Shown piece after piece: positions 48,209 through 61,160 of a stretch of DNA of 64,000 nucleotides. A program made the translations under genes and the position numbers. Origin of the DNA: Sinotaia quadrata. Taxonomy: Eukaryota; Mollusca; Gastropoda; Architaenioglossa; Viviparidae. The stretch covers positions 21,043,006 through 21,107,005 of the forward strand of contig CM054178.1 of assembly GCA_028829895.1 (NCBI GenBank). Direction: 5' to 3'. The notes under the pieces are model-generated. The model was not told the DNA's origin and did not search any database. It saw only the letters and a list, made by a program, of their open reading frames with translations. Numbering within the stretch: the first letter of the stretch is position 1; each line of letters starts with the position of its first letter.

Positions 48209-48579
48209 ATGATAGCGGCGCAAACAACGCTTTTCAATTCCCACCTGTTCTGCAGATTTCCATGCGTCCCTGATGACGACAACATTGTACGCGCAATGTC
48301 CAATCCGATAGAGCCAATCATTGACGTCATCTTATGTCCGGAAAATACTTCCCAGTTGAAAAGCATAATGAAACGGCAGGCACGTCAGACCTGAGCAAAG
48401 CAATACTAAATATGTTCGACTGTCCCATCAACGTCTCATTTCACGACAGCTTATGTTCTCTTTGCTTGGGAGTTGAATTTTATGCGACTAACGAAGAAGA
48501 TGACGTTATTTATAATCGTTTGGTGCAGGAGGATCTAGAAGCAAATCTGTATGCACCAAATGACTTTGTTCCGATGTAG
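48209..48579 (+). other. Two overlapping plus-strand ORFs upstream of the large gene
   Basis: ORF 48209-48394 (61 codons, with VPDDDNIVRAMSNPIEPIID) overlaps ORF 48334-48579 (81 codons, with LSKAILNMFDCPINVSFHD and EFYATNEEDDVIYNRLVQED). The composition looks more protein-like than most ORFs here, and the frame change could be one indel in a decayed gene. It lies just upstream of and divergent from the large gene's exon 1. I do not recognise it. Confidence 0.3.
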
Positions 48580-50040
48580 TATTTATAGGTACTGTTCTGA
48601 TTTATTTATTATGGGTGCGTCTCGCTAGACCATTCATGGCTGCAATGTGGGTTTGGCCTCCAAATATATCTTAAGTCGCATTTCTATGTCATGATTTTCT
48701 TCTTTAATTTTTTTTTTTGGGGGGGGAGGGGAATAATCCAATATTTTTATTTTAAAATGACAGCATGTGGAGTTTCTAGTTATAATTGAATCTCAAACGT
48801 TTGCTATGAACCCAACTGTGTGTGTGTGTGCGTGTGTGTGTGTGCGTGTGTATGTATGTGCGCACCTAGAAAATAAATGTTACAAAAGACTAACATAGAT
48901 CAGTTTTTTCATGGGTAAATATGTGAACTGGAGACAGTCAGGCAATCTCTAACTCCAGTCAAACTTCATGTTCACAATACGCAAGAAATATCAACTAAGG
49001 TCAAATATGCAGAACCACTGGAGCCATGTTATCTTCATTTAGAGAAAATAATTCACTGGATGATTTTTGTGGTCTATCTACTCAGTTTATATTTTATTCA
49101 GGTAAATAACGGTCTTGTGAAAGTAGATAAAATTATGAGCACACGCATGAATACTGCCTAACGCTGCAGATTAAACTTTAGCACAGAGGAGACACGGTGT
49201 CCAGAATTTAGTTGTGTTGTTCCTGACTGTTGGGATTCGTGAGTACCCGGTTAGGAAGAATTCGTAAGTACTCGCATTACAGCGTAGATTTCTGTTACAT
49301 TTCTTCACCGACATATTTACGACCGTAATACATTCATTTCGAATCCGCTCCTGACATATGAACTGTGTCAGCCATTATTTTTGTGTCTTCCAGTAATCGT
49401 GTTACCATGTTACGGGAGTTATAAACGGGTTTACTATATTCCTGGACAATTCAAGTGTCTTGATCTTCCTGAGTACATTTTGTGGGTTTGTTAAAAGTCA
49501 AAGCTGTCGATAATTTCAAGAGCAAAGGCGGTTGTCATATATTTTCTTCACTGATACATTTGAAGATAAGTGAAGAGATCACGTTTTTAAATATACAGCT
49601 GTAAAATGGAATGAGAAGTGAGATTATATATTGTTATGCATGTTTGAAATATTGTAAAGCTGATTTATGAAGACATTTTAGCATGACTTTTATTATATGC
49701 ATGTTTACATTGCATGTTTACATGAGTTATAGTTCTGTGGTGACAGAAACCAGTCAACAAGTTTTCCTCCTCACTGAGTGAAAGGCACGTTAGATGTAAT
49801 AAATAAAGACACGCCAAAACAGACCTACTGCGATCGCACATATTTTCTATAGTCATACCAATCTACTTCAGAAAGATATCATTTAAGCATACTGAAATAA
49901 ATAATAAGAAATTGTAAAACTGATTTGTAAAAGGTTTAAATCAGCATAAAACGTATAAGTTTAAACTTATGCACACATATACACACACGCACACACACAC
50001 ACACGTGTGTGTGTGCGTGCGCAAAGATATATTTATTTTA
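48580..50040. other. Upstream intergenic DNA
   Basis: Short GT/GC-rich runs near 48820-48860 and 49980-50020; otherwise nothing recognised. Confidence 0.5.
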
Positions 50041-50139
50041 ATATTTGTATTCACTCTATTATTTATTTAATTTCTCTTGTGTAACGCTTTGTGCATGTAT
50101 GCATTTCTTTCTGGAAAAATGCTTTATTTCTCTCTATCA

Positions 50140-50226
50140 TTCTCTCTCTCTCTTTCTTTCTCTTTCTTTCTTTCTTTCTCTCTCTCTTTCTTTCTTCTTT
50201 CTTCTTTCTTTCTTTCTTTCTTTCAT

Positions 50227-50266
<40 letters not shown>

Positions 50267-50285
50267 TCATTCTTTCTTTCTTTCA
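50140..50285. repeat. (TTTC)n microsatellite
   Basis: Pyrimidine-rich run of TTTC units. Three plus-strand frames are open across it and encode only Ser/Phe/Leu repeats. Confidence 0.95.
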
Positions 50286-50754
50286 TGCGCTATGTTGCTA
50301 TCAATATACACACGCGTGCGCGATCTCACGAACTCTCCCTAACCGTCTCATACCACAAGACATCCTGAAAAATATCCTCTAAAACTTAGAAAAGGTTTTT
50401 TTTTTCCCCTGTAAGGCGTGAAGCATGATCAGCATTAGTAGGATTTGCGCTCTTATTCTTTTACAACAGAGTTAGATTAGCTCCGCGAGGAACTATTGTG
50501 GTGTAGCTCAATGGTCAACAAGAGATCACTCGTAATTATTGTGCCTTCATTTCGTAACGATTAACCGTTTTGGAAAATAAATACTTCTCATTGTGTCCGA
50601 GAGGTTTGGGTGTGAGGATCATTTTGTTACACTTTGACTATTACTGCCACTAGTAAGTGCTTAAACTATGTCTTTTATTTTTTTTATGATAGTAGCTTCC
50701 GGCATCAACTGATTTCGCTGCCTGGCAAGGTGTGCCGCTTTTGTGAGGATAGTA

Positions 50755-51485
50755 GATAATGGAGAGTGGAGTGTGTTGAAAGAAAAGTTATAGAGTGGCG
50801 ATGATGAAAGACAGAGTGGAGTGTGTTGAAAGAAAAGGTGCAGAGTGGAGTGTGTTGAAAAAAAGTTGTGAGTGGTGATGATGAAAGACAGTGGAGTGTG
50901 TTGAAAAAAGGTGCAAAGTGGAGTGTGTTGAACGAAAAGGTATAGAGTGGAGGGTGTTGAAAGAAAAGTTGTAGATCGGAGTGTTTGTTTTAAAGAAAAG
51001 AGAGGATTGTGTCTAAAGAAAAGTGTATAGTGGAGTGTGTTGAACGAAAAGGTATAGAGTGGAGTGTGTTGAAAGAAAAGTTGTGAGTGGTGATGATGAA
51101 AGACAGTGGAGTGTGTTGAAAGTAAAGGTGCAAAGTGGAGTGTGTTGAACGAAAAGGTATAGAGTGGAGGGTGTTGAAAGAAGAGTTGTGGATCAGAGTG
51201 TGTTGAAAGAAAAGTTGTTGAGTGGAGTGTGTTTAAAGAAAAGGCATAGACTAGCATCTTTTGAAAGAAAAGTTGTAGTGTGGAGTGTGTTGACAGAAAA
51301 CGTGCAGAGTGGAGTGTGCTGAAAGGAAAAAATGTAGAATGGAGTGTGTTGAAAAAATGTGCAGAGTGGAGTGTGTTGAAAGAAAAGATGTAGAGTGGAA
51401 TGTGTTGAACGAAAAATTATAGAGTGGAGTTTGTTGAAAAAGAAAAGTTGTAGAGTGGGGTGTGTTGAAAGAAACAGTGTAGAGT
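50755..51485. repeat. Degenerate G/A-rich minisatellite
   Basis: Dozens of loose copies of GAGTGTGTTGAAAGAAAAG with variable spacing of about 20-35 bp. The 198-codon minus-strand ORF over it is a repeat artefact. Confidence 0.9.
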
Positions 51486-51676
51486 CGTAATGCTGCGCTG
51501 AGTGTGCTTCTTCTGCTGCTTCAAATTAAATGAGGGACGCTTTCAGCTTTCGTTCCCATTTTTTTTTTTATTCATTGAAAACAAAGGAGGAAATCTGACC
51601 ATTCAAGTCAGCCATGGATAGACATGGTCTGCAAAATGACAACGGTATCCAACCATCACCTCTACACTTGCAATAA

Positions 51677-51907
51677 AAGGAGGGCTGCAGCACCTGCCAA
51701 GACATATGGAAGGATTTTTTCCACGTATCAATCAAACCATCAGAATTATACATGGCACTAGACAACATTCTTCAGTCACTCCAAGGAAATTATTTGACCC
51801 ACAAAATGGCTGCAGTAGAAGCCAAAGTGCATACATATCAAATTATTCAATACTATGGAAACACGGACGAAAAACCTAAAGAAGACAAAAAGCCAGAAAC
51901 CAATTAA
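51677..51907 (+). pseudogene. Protein-like ORF fragment, possibly retroelement ORF1
   Basis: An open frame after a TAA reads EGCSTCQDIWKDFFHVSIKP, then SELYMALDNILQSLQGNYLT, then KMAAVEAKVHTYQIIQYYGN, and ends at TAA (51905-51907). It starts with a CxxC and looks amphipathic. It passes directly into the A/C-rich low-complexity tract. Retroelement origin is a guess from this layout. Confidence 0.4.
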
Positions 51908-52528
51908 CTCCACCAAAAATGAAAAGCAACACCACACAGACACTGAAGGAAGAAAAAAGACAAGCCTTCACACAGACTCCAACAAAAATCACAGAGAGCC
52001 AAAAAATACAGACACCAGCCACAACCACAGTGGAAAAAGAAATGCAAACCACAACAAACAGCCCACAGGATGAAAACAGAACAGAGATTGAGGCCGCCAT
52101 TACAGAAATGGATAGAATACAAGTGGCCCCACCCCCTCACCACTGCCAGAATCACCTCCAAGAACTCTGAACACACCAACTACACCTTCAACAAACGGAA
52201 AAGACAACCACAAAGAACAAACAACACAACAGAGCATCTAAAGCCAAAATAAGACATCCACCACCACACATAAGAAGAAAACAACAACAAGATCAGCAAC
52301 AACGACAGGAACCATGACCACCACAACAGCAACAACAACAGAACAACCACCTCCAACAACAACGACAATGGCAACATCATAGAGAGCAGTAACAGCAATG
52401 CGATGGGGATATTTCAACCACCCCCATTGCTGACATGATACAATTGCTGTTGGACCACCTCTACTGGCCACCAGCGCCGGTATTCACACATCCCAACGGA
52501 CACCGGGGACATTATCGACGCCGGCGCC

Positions 52529-52563
<35 letters not shown>

Positions 52564-52975
52564 CGCCAGTGACGAGGACAGGGGGTAAAGATTTGGTGTG
52601 TTACAAGCCTGGGCTCTGTAAGACCCCCACCCTACAGCTCAATCATCGAACGCGACAACAACATCAAAATCACAGAAGAGAGAACCAGTCAGCAGATTAC
52701 CAGACTAAGGCACGCCTCACCAGCCAGTCATGACGGACACAACAGACGAGAAAACCTCCATCTCAACCACTCCAAGACAGCAAGCATCCAGACAACACCG
52801 CCACAAAAGCAGCAACCACATCAAGAACAGACCAGCTAGGATTTTTAAAAAAAAACACAAACCGCTACAGCCGAAACAAAGCATTCACCAGAAAACTCAA
52901 CAAAAACAACACGGAACGGCAGCACCCTATTTAGAATACAGTGAGAAGAGGAAGCCGAAAACGTCGAAAACATGA
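51908..52975 (+). other. A/C-rich low-complexity tract
   Basis: About 1 kb strongly biased to A and C on the plus strand, with (CAA)n at 52529-52563. Frames encode Lys/Gln/Asn/Thr/His-rich text interrupted by stops. No domain is recognised; possibly the decayed low-complexity end of the ORF to its left. Confidence 0.5.
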
Positions 52976-53249
52976 AAAGCTTTAACCTAAGTTTAACGCA
53001 ATCCCTGGGGGGCAAGGAAGCCAACCGTACTACTACTACTACTAGCTTTCGTTCTTTTTGTGCTAGAGAAGGTCGGGTTCGGGTGGGGTACTGTGGGACG
53101 TGTGGATGGGGGGAGAAATTAAGGGTTCATTTGGTATGCCTGATAATGGGTTTATTCGATTTTTTAAAATTATGGATGCATTCTTTTAAATTTGGTTGAT
53201 GAGAAAATATTTTATTATTTTCTTTTTTTATTCTCTTTATTATGTCTAT

Positions 53250-53455
53250 TTATTTGCTTCTAATCAATGTCCAAGGACAGTCATTATCTACAACGTTTTT
53301 TAAGTTGGAAACCAATATTGTATAGAGCAGAGGGCTGATTACACTACCTTGTGGGGCATCATTTTCCAAAGATTGGTAGTTTGCTCTGTTATTTTCTATT
53401 TTTACTGCAATATTTCTTAGGAAAGACTTGATTACATGAATTCGTTTCGTGATAC
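53250..53455 (-). pseudogene. LINE (non-LTR) reverse transcriptase remnant
   Basis: A minus-strand frame reads RIHVIKSFLRNIAVKI, then DAPQGSVISPLLYTILVSNL, and stops at 53250. The xPQGSxxSPLLxxI motif is the well-known reverse transcriptase block of non-LTR retrotransposons. Only this block survives; no FxDD motif or 3' tail was found nearby. Confidence 0.75.
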
Positions 53456-55210
53456 CTTCATCTTTAAGGCAGACTCGGTCAAAATAAGTTGTTTATAAAC
53501 TCAGTATTCTTCTCATACAGTATTCTCATGTACAGTCTTTCATTGAGGAATGCCGTATGTTTTTAAACCAACTCTACTCCTAGTATATGTGTAAGTAATA
53601 AGAGTGATGCAGTTTCTAGTAATTTCTTTGACCGAATTTACTAGCACACAAATGTTATTAGTGCATATGTACACAGTTTAGCTGTACAGTTATTTGACTG
53701 TATGTCTTGTTAGTTATTTGAATGTATGTCTTGTTAGTTATTTGACTGTATGTCTTGTTAGTATAGTATGATGTAATAACTATTTCCATTACAGACTAGT
53801 CAAACGTGAGTCATTAATTCGAAAATGTCTAAAACTGATATATGTTGATTTGCCTTAAGATACCTGCATGCAGCTTGTGCTTGATAATTTCATCAATTCA
53901 GTTACTGTTAAGTATGACTGTGAGAGTGTCGCAAAACTGCTATAGCGGCTGAAGTCATAAAAGTGATCTACCTATGTTAATGTGTAGTAGTGTACTGCAT
54001 TCAAACTGCACAACACCTACTGTGAGGTTGAGAGTGTTTAAATAGTTTTCTAAACTGAAGATCAGTCTACACATGTGAAAACAATGTTTTGGGCCCTGCC
54101 TAGTCAAGTTTTGGACTTGTACTGCCGTTGTTGGCTACCTGTATAAAACAACCTAGTCCTAGCCGTCAGTCAGAAATCAGCAATTCTGCACAGGGAGACA
54201 TCTTTGATTAGATCTAAGTGGCTTTAGAAGTATCTATCGCAGAACGGAAGACATAATGCACAACCTTATTCACCAAGGGAGTTAAAGCCTGCATATTATA
54301 TTTGGAGCGTGTAAACTTACTCGACAACTTCAGCTCAATTAATAGAGGGAACTCTTACATACTACAAGCCGGTTATAATATTCTTGACTTAGATTTTCCA
54401 TGCATGTTATGTCAGCTATGAAGCAACTGTATCTCTAATATTGCAATTTATCTCTAGTAAGATTATTTTAACGACGCTGTTATGGCATTAAGTATATGAA
54501 TTATTAATTATGAATGTAGATTTAATACTAATAACAGTCCTACAGTCCATCTCACTCTTCCAAGCATTACATTGAATCCTACCAGTTTCTGTCTGAATGT
54601 AGGGAGCGCTACTAGCTTCAGCCTCTTTCGCGCAGTGAAATGGGGTGGGGTGGGGGAAGGAGTAGGGGGAATACGGACTGCTGGCTACGTCGACAATGCA
54701 GTAGAAAATTTTAAGTCGTCTTGTAGTAAAGTTGTGTTTCTTGAAGTAAAAAATGTTAACACCTCTTGTAGTATTGTTGTGCGTTCGTCCATTGCAAACA
54801 TGTCTGGCCGGCAAAGGCAGACTGTAGCCCAGTATTCTATTCTTCAAACCACCCTTCTGGACTTTTACATGTCAGGCCTAACATTCCTTAACGTAATTAT
54901 TTTGCGCTGCATGCGAGGTGTGACGAGTTTGACATGGTTGACTGCACAGCTATTCAAATAATATTCCACACTGGCAGTCAACAAAAAGTTATATGCAAAA
55001 CATTAGTAATCTCAATTATAAAAAATGAAAATGAACGTAACAAGCGTGAGCAATGATTTGCCAAGACAGAATGAAAATCCTTACAATCTGTAAGCAGGCA
55101 TTGATTTCAGTCATGTCAATGATTGTAAATTAAATGTCACAAGTTTATTTATCTACTTTCCTGTATTATGTTATCGACTGTCTGCTCATGTCTAGGGGCA
55201 CCTGCGTGTG

Positions 55211-55256
<46 letters not shown>

Positions 55257-56640
55257 GGCGTTGGGGGGGGGGGGAAGCGCTATATGCAGGTTACTGGCAA
55301 ATAAAGAATATTGTGATTAAATACATGCCCCCCAAAGTTGCGAAAGGAGTGAGTGTAACATACAAAGCCGACATCTATAATTGCATTCATTCCCATGTCC
55401 TTTAATCTTGTTGATATAGGTCTATGGTAATAGAGCTGTTTCAGGTGTTGATTCTGTCATCTAATGTGTCTGGTATTGTGGAGATATTGATGTACATAAG
55501 TACTCCAGGTGTGTCCATAGCCTAGCAATCATGTTTTAACGAATTCTGGGTCAATTGGTCAGGGAAGCAACTTGCTATTTTAAACATCTTCATCTGTTCC
55601 TTTAAGCACTGTTGTTGTTTTTTTAAAGTTTTTAAATCAGATATGAGAGACGAGAGGGGAATAGCAGCAATTGTTTGAAGTCGTCTCCAACTCTACTGAA
55701 ACTATAAATAACTTTGAAATTAATTATTAAATAACTATACTAGGTTACTTCGGTATGAACCGGCTTAAGTACAGTAAGAGTTTAGGTGCGTGCAAATAAT
55801 TCAAACAAGAAAATAGTCTAAAAGTTATAAAAGCATTTATTTGATAATTATATGTTTTACAGCTATAAGTGCTCTGGCACAATATTCTCCCACGATATTT
55901 TGGGGATTCGTGTGGGTGTTTCTCCTGATTCTGTTCTTTTTTCTCTCAATATATTTATTAAGAGGGGAAATCCCGAATTTAAGTCAGCAGGGTGCCGATA
56001 CCTGCTTTGAAATCCATTCAATCAGGTTATCTTGTTCTCTCTTTATTTATTTATGTTTACGACCCTGTTCGCTGTCTCTATGAAATCTAACTGTAGTTGA
56101 ATATTGACGTGTATAAATATCTTTATGAGCAATGGGTTTTCACTGCTGTAAATGCAATACAATCTGGCGATCAGCAATAGTGGCCCCAGACATGTTCTAA
56201 GAGTCAGGGTCACTCTTATCTACAATTCAGGTCAATGAGAATTTAATCAGTGCATGGCTGTGAGCTGTTCGTAATTTTATTACAAGCACTTTATGACGTA
56301 TTTCCTGAATTGTCTTCCATAGCTCTTGTGGTGCATGCAAGGTCATCAGGACCTTATTTTTAATGCAGTACACACTGAAGTAGAGAAAAATGACGTCATG
56401 ATAGAAATTATAAATTATTAATGCTATTTTTGAAAATGATTAATAGTAAACTTTTATTTTGTAGAGGTAAAAGAAATCAAGCAAAAATTATTGCTCGTTG
56501 CCGAGTGGAATTTAATATTGCAAGCGGAACTAAAAATGATAAATGTCGTACATATGATTATGAATATTGGTAATAAATATAGTAATTTATGTTGCTATGG
56601 ATACACAACATTTACTACGTATTTCTTTACATTAGAGCAA
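53456..56640. other. Intergenic DNA
   Basis: Contains a 27-bp repeat in three copies (53690-53765, TGTATGTCTTGTTAGT), a GT run (55213-55255) followed by a G run, and unplaced ORFs near 54490-54960 open on both strands. No gene recognised. Confidence 0.5.
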
Positions 56641-56667
56641 CAACTTAGAAACCGTCAAAGACAACAA

Positions 56668-56668
<1 letters not shown>

Positions 56669-56709
<41 letters not shown>

Positions 56710-56718
56710 GCACACACA

Positions 56719-56780
<62 letters not shown>
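56669..56780. repeat. (CA)n microsatellite
   Basis: About 110 bp of CA with a few TA and CG interruptions. Confidence 0.97.
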
Positions 56781-56781
<1 letters not shown>

Positions 56782-57380
56782 GGAACGCATACGAAGACCG
56801 ACACCCCACAACAGAGGAACATAACCACCCAAACAGAACACATAGCACCACTGAAGAAAACATAAAACAAAGCCACACTACCCGGGAAGAACGAAACACT
56901 AACAGAAGAAACACAGACACCAATCCACAAGAAAAAGAAAAAATCCGTATGAAAAAACAACACTCGCCACTGCAAATACACAAACAGAAACAACGAACGA
57001 GTCAACCACAATAGACTCCCAAACGACTGAAACAGAATACAAAGAACAACAAATAGAACAAACGCCAAGGACAGATGCCAATACCAACACAAACAGCGAT
57101 ACTGAAATAAAACCAACCCATATCGCAACTACACAGACTGAAATAAAGAAACCGCCCTCCAAAGCGGATCAGAGAACAACAGAAAACAGAAATGTTAAAC
57201 AGACATAAACAACAACAACACTAAAACAACGAAAGACAGCTGACACCCACCGAATTTCTATGGTGGCTCTTGGACACATACAACCAAACTTACGAGACAC
57301 CATGGCATGTAGGACCTCACCAGTACGGCTACCGATGGCGGAACTACAATAAAGAGACTGCACACAAATGGGGGGGTGGG
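56781..57380 (+). other. Second A/C-rich low-complexity tract
   Basis: Same base bias as 51908-52975, ending in a more protein-like stretch (TYNQTYETPWHVGPHQYGYR, about 57280-57340) and then a G run. Relation to the first tract is suspected from composition only. Confidence 0.4.
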
Positions 57381-58239
57381 GGGGACGGTAGAGATTTTAG
57401 TTGTGTTTTTTTTCTTCAGAATACAAAGCATCACGGGGGGAAAAATTGCTAGAGTCTGAAACTCATTGAGAAATCCCTTATGCTCTGCAGATGTACATAA
57501 GGTTCAGAAAACTACGGACACCGGAAAATGGGTTTTTTGTTGTGTTTTTTTTTCCAACGGTACCAGAAAAACCCATGGACATTGCTGTAGTGGCCCTTTA
57601 AGAGGACTAGGGACGACTACACGATACACTGTACTAATATTTTCTTTAAAAAAAGGAATTGATCCACAACAGTCGCGACAACGTGCAAATATTTCATAAG
57701 GAAAATGCGGATACGGAAAATTAATATGAAACAAGTGACAAATAAAAGTAGGGAGTGGAAATATTTGTCACACCTGTATAGCTACATCACTTCTTGGTAT
57801 TGGGTATACGGCTTAATTGAGTTGAACAACAATAAACAATACACGCAACACAATGCATATACAGCTGTACTAACCCTTATGTGTGCCTATGTATTAAGGC
57901 CATATAGTTGTACTGTGTAAAAACAGCACATCTACAGCCATGCTAATCTGTGGCTAATTTAAGGAAATAAAAATGTCACTCGTCAATAGCGCGACACAGC
58001 AAGCAGTGGTGAGATTCCTCGTGAAATTGAAAATCCACGTTTGCACAAAATATTGATCATCACGAGATCTTCCAGCATCCTTATCTCAATTACATGTCTT
58101 TTAACAATTGAGTAAAAAGCATTTCGGAATTTTTGAAAACAAACTTTGAGGGATTTTAAATTCTTGGAAACAAAACCCTTGCCCACATGCTTACACACGC
58201 ACATCTCTCTCTAGATATTGTGCGATCGCGCCGTTGTTA

Positions 58240-58620
58240 CTAGGTACCCGGCGTTATTACACCTTCAAAGTGTAGCCGTTGTTACTAGTTACCCGGCGTT
58301 ATTACACCTTCAAAGTGTAGCCGTTGTTACACCTTCAAAGTGTAGCCGTTGTTACTAGTTACCCGGCGTTATTACACCTTCAAAGTGTAGCCGTTGTTAC
58401 TAGTTACCCGGCGTTATTACACCTTCAAAGTGTAGCCGTTGTTACTAGTTACCCGGCGTTATTACACCTTCATAGTGTAGCCGTTGTTACTAGTTACCCG
58501 GCGTTATTACACCTTCATAGTGTAGCCGTTGTTACTAGTTACCCGGCGTTATTACACCTTCAAAGTGTAGCCGTTGTTACTAGTTACCCGGCGTTATTAC
58601 ACCTTCAAAGTGTAGCCGCG
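58240..58620. repeat. 45-bp minisatellite, about 8 copies
   Basis: Unit with CCGTTGTTACTAGTTACCCG and TTATTACACCTTCA. One unit is shortened near 58325. The 104-codon plus-strand ORF is a repeat artefact. Confidence 0.95.
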
Positions 58621-58738
58621 GGAAGAGCTCTATCGTGATATTATTGCAACCCTCGTTTTCAGTGTATCACGCGCGGGCGGTTTAGAGTCACGTGAAGGGA
58701 AGCTTGCCTTTTAATGTTTCTGACACCGTAGCTGTTTC

Positions 58739-58902
58739 AGCGCGAAAGCGGCGGAAGCCGAAAGCGCCCCCTACATTAGCAAGCAAGCTGTTTCTGGTGT
58801 TCTTCGTGTTCCTGGACGGGTATTGTCGGCTTTAGTATTGAGTTGGTTGGTAGGTTGGTCATGTACGGGGCGCTTCCGGCTTCCGCCGCTTTCGCGCTTG
58901 GG
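58739..58902. repeat. GC-rich inverted repeat, arms about 31 bp
   Basis: GCGCGAAAGCGGCGGAAGCC (from about 58740) recurs as its reverse complement at about 58866-58897, with one mismatch across about 31 bp. The loop is about 95 bp. It could be a small foldback element or two element ends facing away from each other. The GC content stands out from the flanks. Confidence 0.8.
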
Positions 58903-61050
58903 GAGGGGGAGTGGGGGAGAGGGATTCGTCTGTCGTCCTCGTCGTGAATGTGTGTCTAGTTGAGTATTGAGTATTATTGGAGGAACTGATATATGTAGTA
59001 AATTGTTTGTCTGTACTCCAGCGCTCTTGTTTGTCGCTGATGAATTTGGGTGGGCACCGGGTTTGTTCTTTTAACTGTCTGTTCAATGCTGCGCGCGTTA
59101 ATATTCCATACGTAGCTCTGTAGTTATTTTGTATTACATTACTCTTGTTGTTTCTCACTTGTTGGCTTATTTTTTTTCTTTCTGCGTTTGATTCAAGAGT
59201 CTTGAGATGCGGCCATCGCCTCTACTTGTGTATTGACTGCCACTTCTGGCTTAGTACCTACCTTATACATGTCGATGTCGAATGTGAAGGACAACGTTTT
59301 GGCTTTCCATTTTCTCTAACTCCACTTAATGTGTCCGTGTTTCTGCCGTCCCATCTCTTTCTCTCAGCAGTTGGCGGTTGCTTTGTTGACATTATGTGGT
59401 CATGTGAACTGTACTTTTGACTAAGATTCTTGCGCTTCACGGTCCGTTAGGCTGAAGTTAATTTTTTCAACTACAACATTATTTGTTGTTTTCTCCCTCG
59501 ATTGTTTATTTCTTTAATTACTTAATTGTTCCGCGTCTAATGCGGGCGATCTGTGGTGTTGTAATTTTTGCATCCGTGTTTTCCGAAAAGTCCTACAGTT
59601 TTGGAATGTACTGGTCTTGCAGAGGTAGTGCATCAGCTGTGGTAAGTTCTGTTAAAATTTCTCTCTTCTTTTTTTTTATTTGAACCGGGTGACCTGCTTT
59701 CTATATTCGTCCTTTCGCCTACTCATTGTCTCCCCTAGTTATGGTCGGTCAACCGCAGCACGATGTTGGCCTCAAATACCGAGGGGCTCAGGACTAGTGA
59801 CACTAAAATAGTATCAGTGTTATAAAGCGACTTCGTAATATTTAATACAAATTCATCAACATTAAATGCACAGACGTAAATGTAGGGTTCGAAGAATAAT
59901 AATTACAGTTCTTATAGTAAAATATTTTCATGTTTGAGATACAGCGTGCGTGATATATTGAATGTGAGCAACACCTAGGGTGTGTGTCCTGTAGCCTTAG
60001 CCCTGTAAGATACCCTACAAACACCCTCTCCACCACCACATCGGGGACTACGACAACAACCACCGCCAAGATATTAGCTCAGGGACTACTGGGCTAATGT
60101 ATGCCTGTACCGGCCAGACATGAGCGCCACAGACGAACGAACGACCCCACTACAATGCGACACCTTTAAAACAACTATATCGCATAGAATAAAACAGGCT
60201 TCAACCTCGACTTATCCATTAGGAACCCCTACCCCTTCAACCACCACACCCCTTCCCCAGCAAGAAATCGATATAGATCGGAAGTGTTTCCCTTAATTTT
60301 ACTGACTGACTGTGTGCGTCCAAGATTTATGGGCGCATGGTAGAAATATGTTTGCTGACCGTGCGCGCAATCGCCATTGATATGGAATTCAGTACATTCC
60401 TATACAAGATTTGAGAGTAGGTCTTGAGCAGTTTTATTAATATCAAACGATTAGGTGCAGGAATTCTTCTCAAACCGTTTTATTGGTGTTTCATTCTTGC
60501 TTCCTGCGAACGTAGTACAGATGAACAAAACCAAAACGGGGAGTCGCCAGCTGTTTTGCCGACCCACCCTCGGTCCGCGCGCATACCGACAAAGAGCGCA
60601 TCATATAGATTCCATGAGCATAACATGTCTTTGTCGGGACCCATGCATTAGATACCAAGCTTTGCTCGCGTGGCATTTCTCTGGGACCGATAATTCCACA
60701 TTTCTCCCGGCCTCCGCGTTGTCGCATTTCAGGAGGCGACGGCAAACAAGGGCAGGTCAATAGCTAATGTCGATCGGAGCAGACACGCACCTACAGGTGT
60801 ATGCAGGAATCTTCAGTGCAAAGAATTGCAAATTAGATCGATCTCAGAACTCTTCTTGAATTCTTTCGCCCATTGCCTTGCACGTTCTGCAGTTGTTTTA
60901 TATTTTTGATTTTTTTTCTCCTTTAAGAATACAAGTTTCTATTTGGCAGTTAAAGCGGAGTTTCTTTTACAGGAATAATTATCAGTGCCAATTGGATCCC
61001 GAAGACAAAAGAGGGTAGTAATCTCGCATATTTTGTTTTGTCAGTAGGGA
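58903..61050. other. Intergenic DNA with unplaced ORFs
   Basis: Minus-strand ORF 59158-58859 (99 codons, YRATYGILTRAALNRQ) and overlapping ORFs on both strands at 60455-60763 are open, but I recognise none. A third A/C-rich stretch covers about 60000-60270. Possibly decayed mobile DNA. Confidence 0.4.
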
Positions 61051-61056
61051 TCTTGG

Positions 61057-61064
61057 GTGTGTGT

Positions 61065-61123
<59 letters not shown>

Positions 61124-61160
61124 CATGTGTGTGTGTGTGTATGCTTGTGTGTGTGTGCTT
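61057..61160. repeat. (GT)n microsatellite
   Basis: About 100 bp of GT with a few interruptions. Confidence 0.97.

Noticed and set aside
50490..50640. tRNA-like A-box text (GTGTAGCTCAATGG), possible SINE or tRNA
   Set aside because: No convincing B box at the right distance and no cloverleaf could be drawn.
50661..51257. 198-codon minus-strand ORF
   Set aside because: Generated by a degenerate GAGTGTGTTGAAAG minisatellite; composition is His/Ser/Phe repeats with no domain.
54488..54961. ORFs of about 120-129 codons open on both strands
   Set aside because: No recognisable domain, no splice context, and both strands are equally open; possibly mobile DNA but not supportable.
60455..60763. 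102-codon plus-strand and 89-codon minus-strand ORFs in a GC-richer patch
   Set aside because: Higher GC lowers stop frequency on both strands; neither frame resembles a known family.
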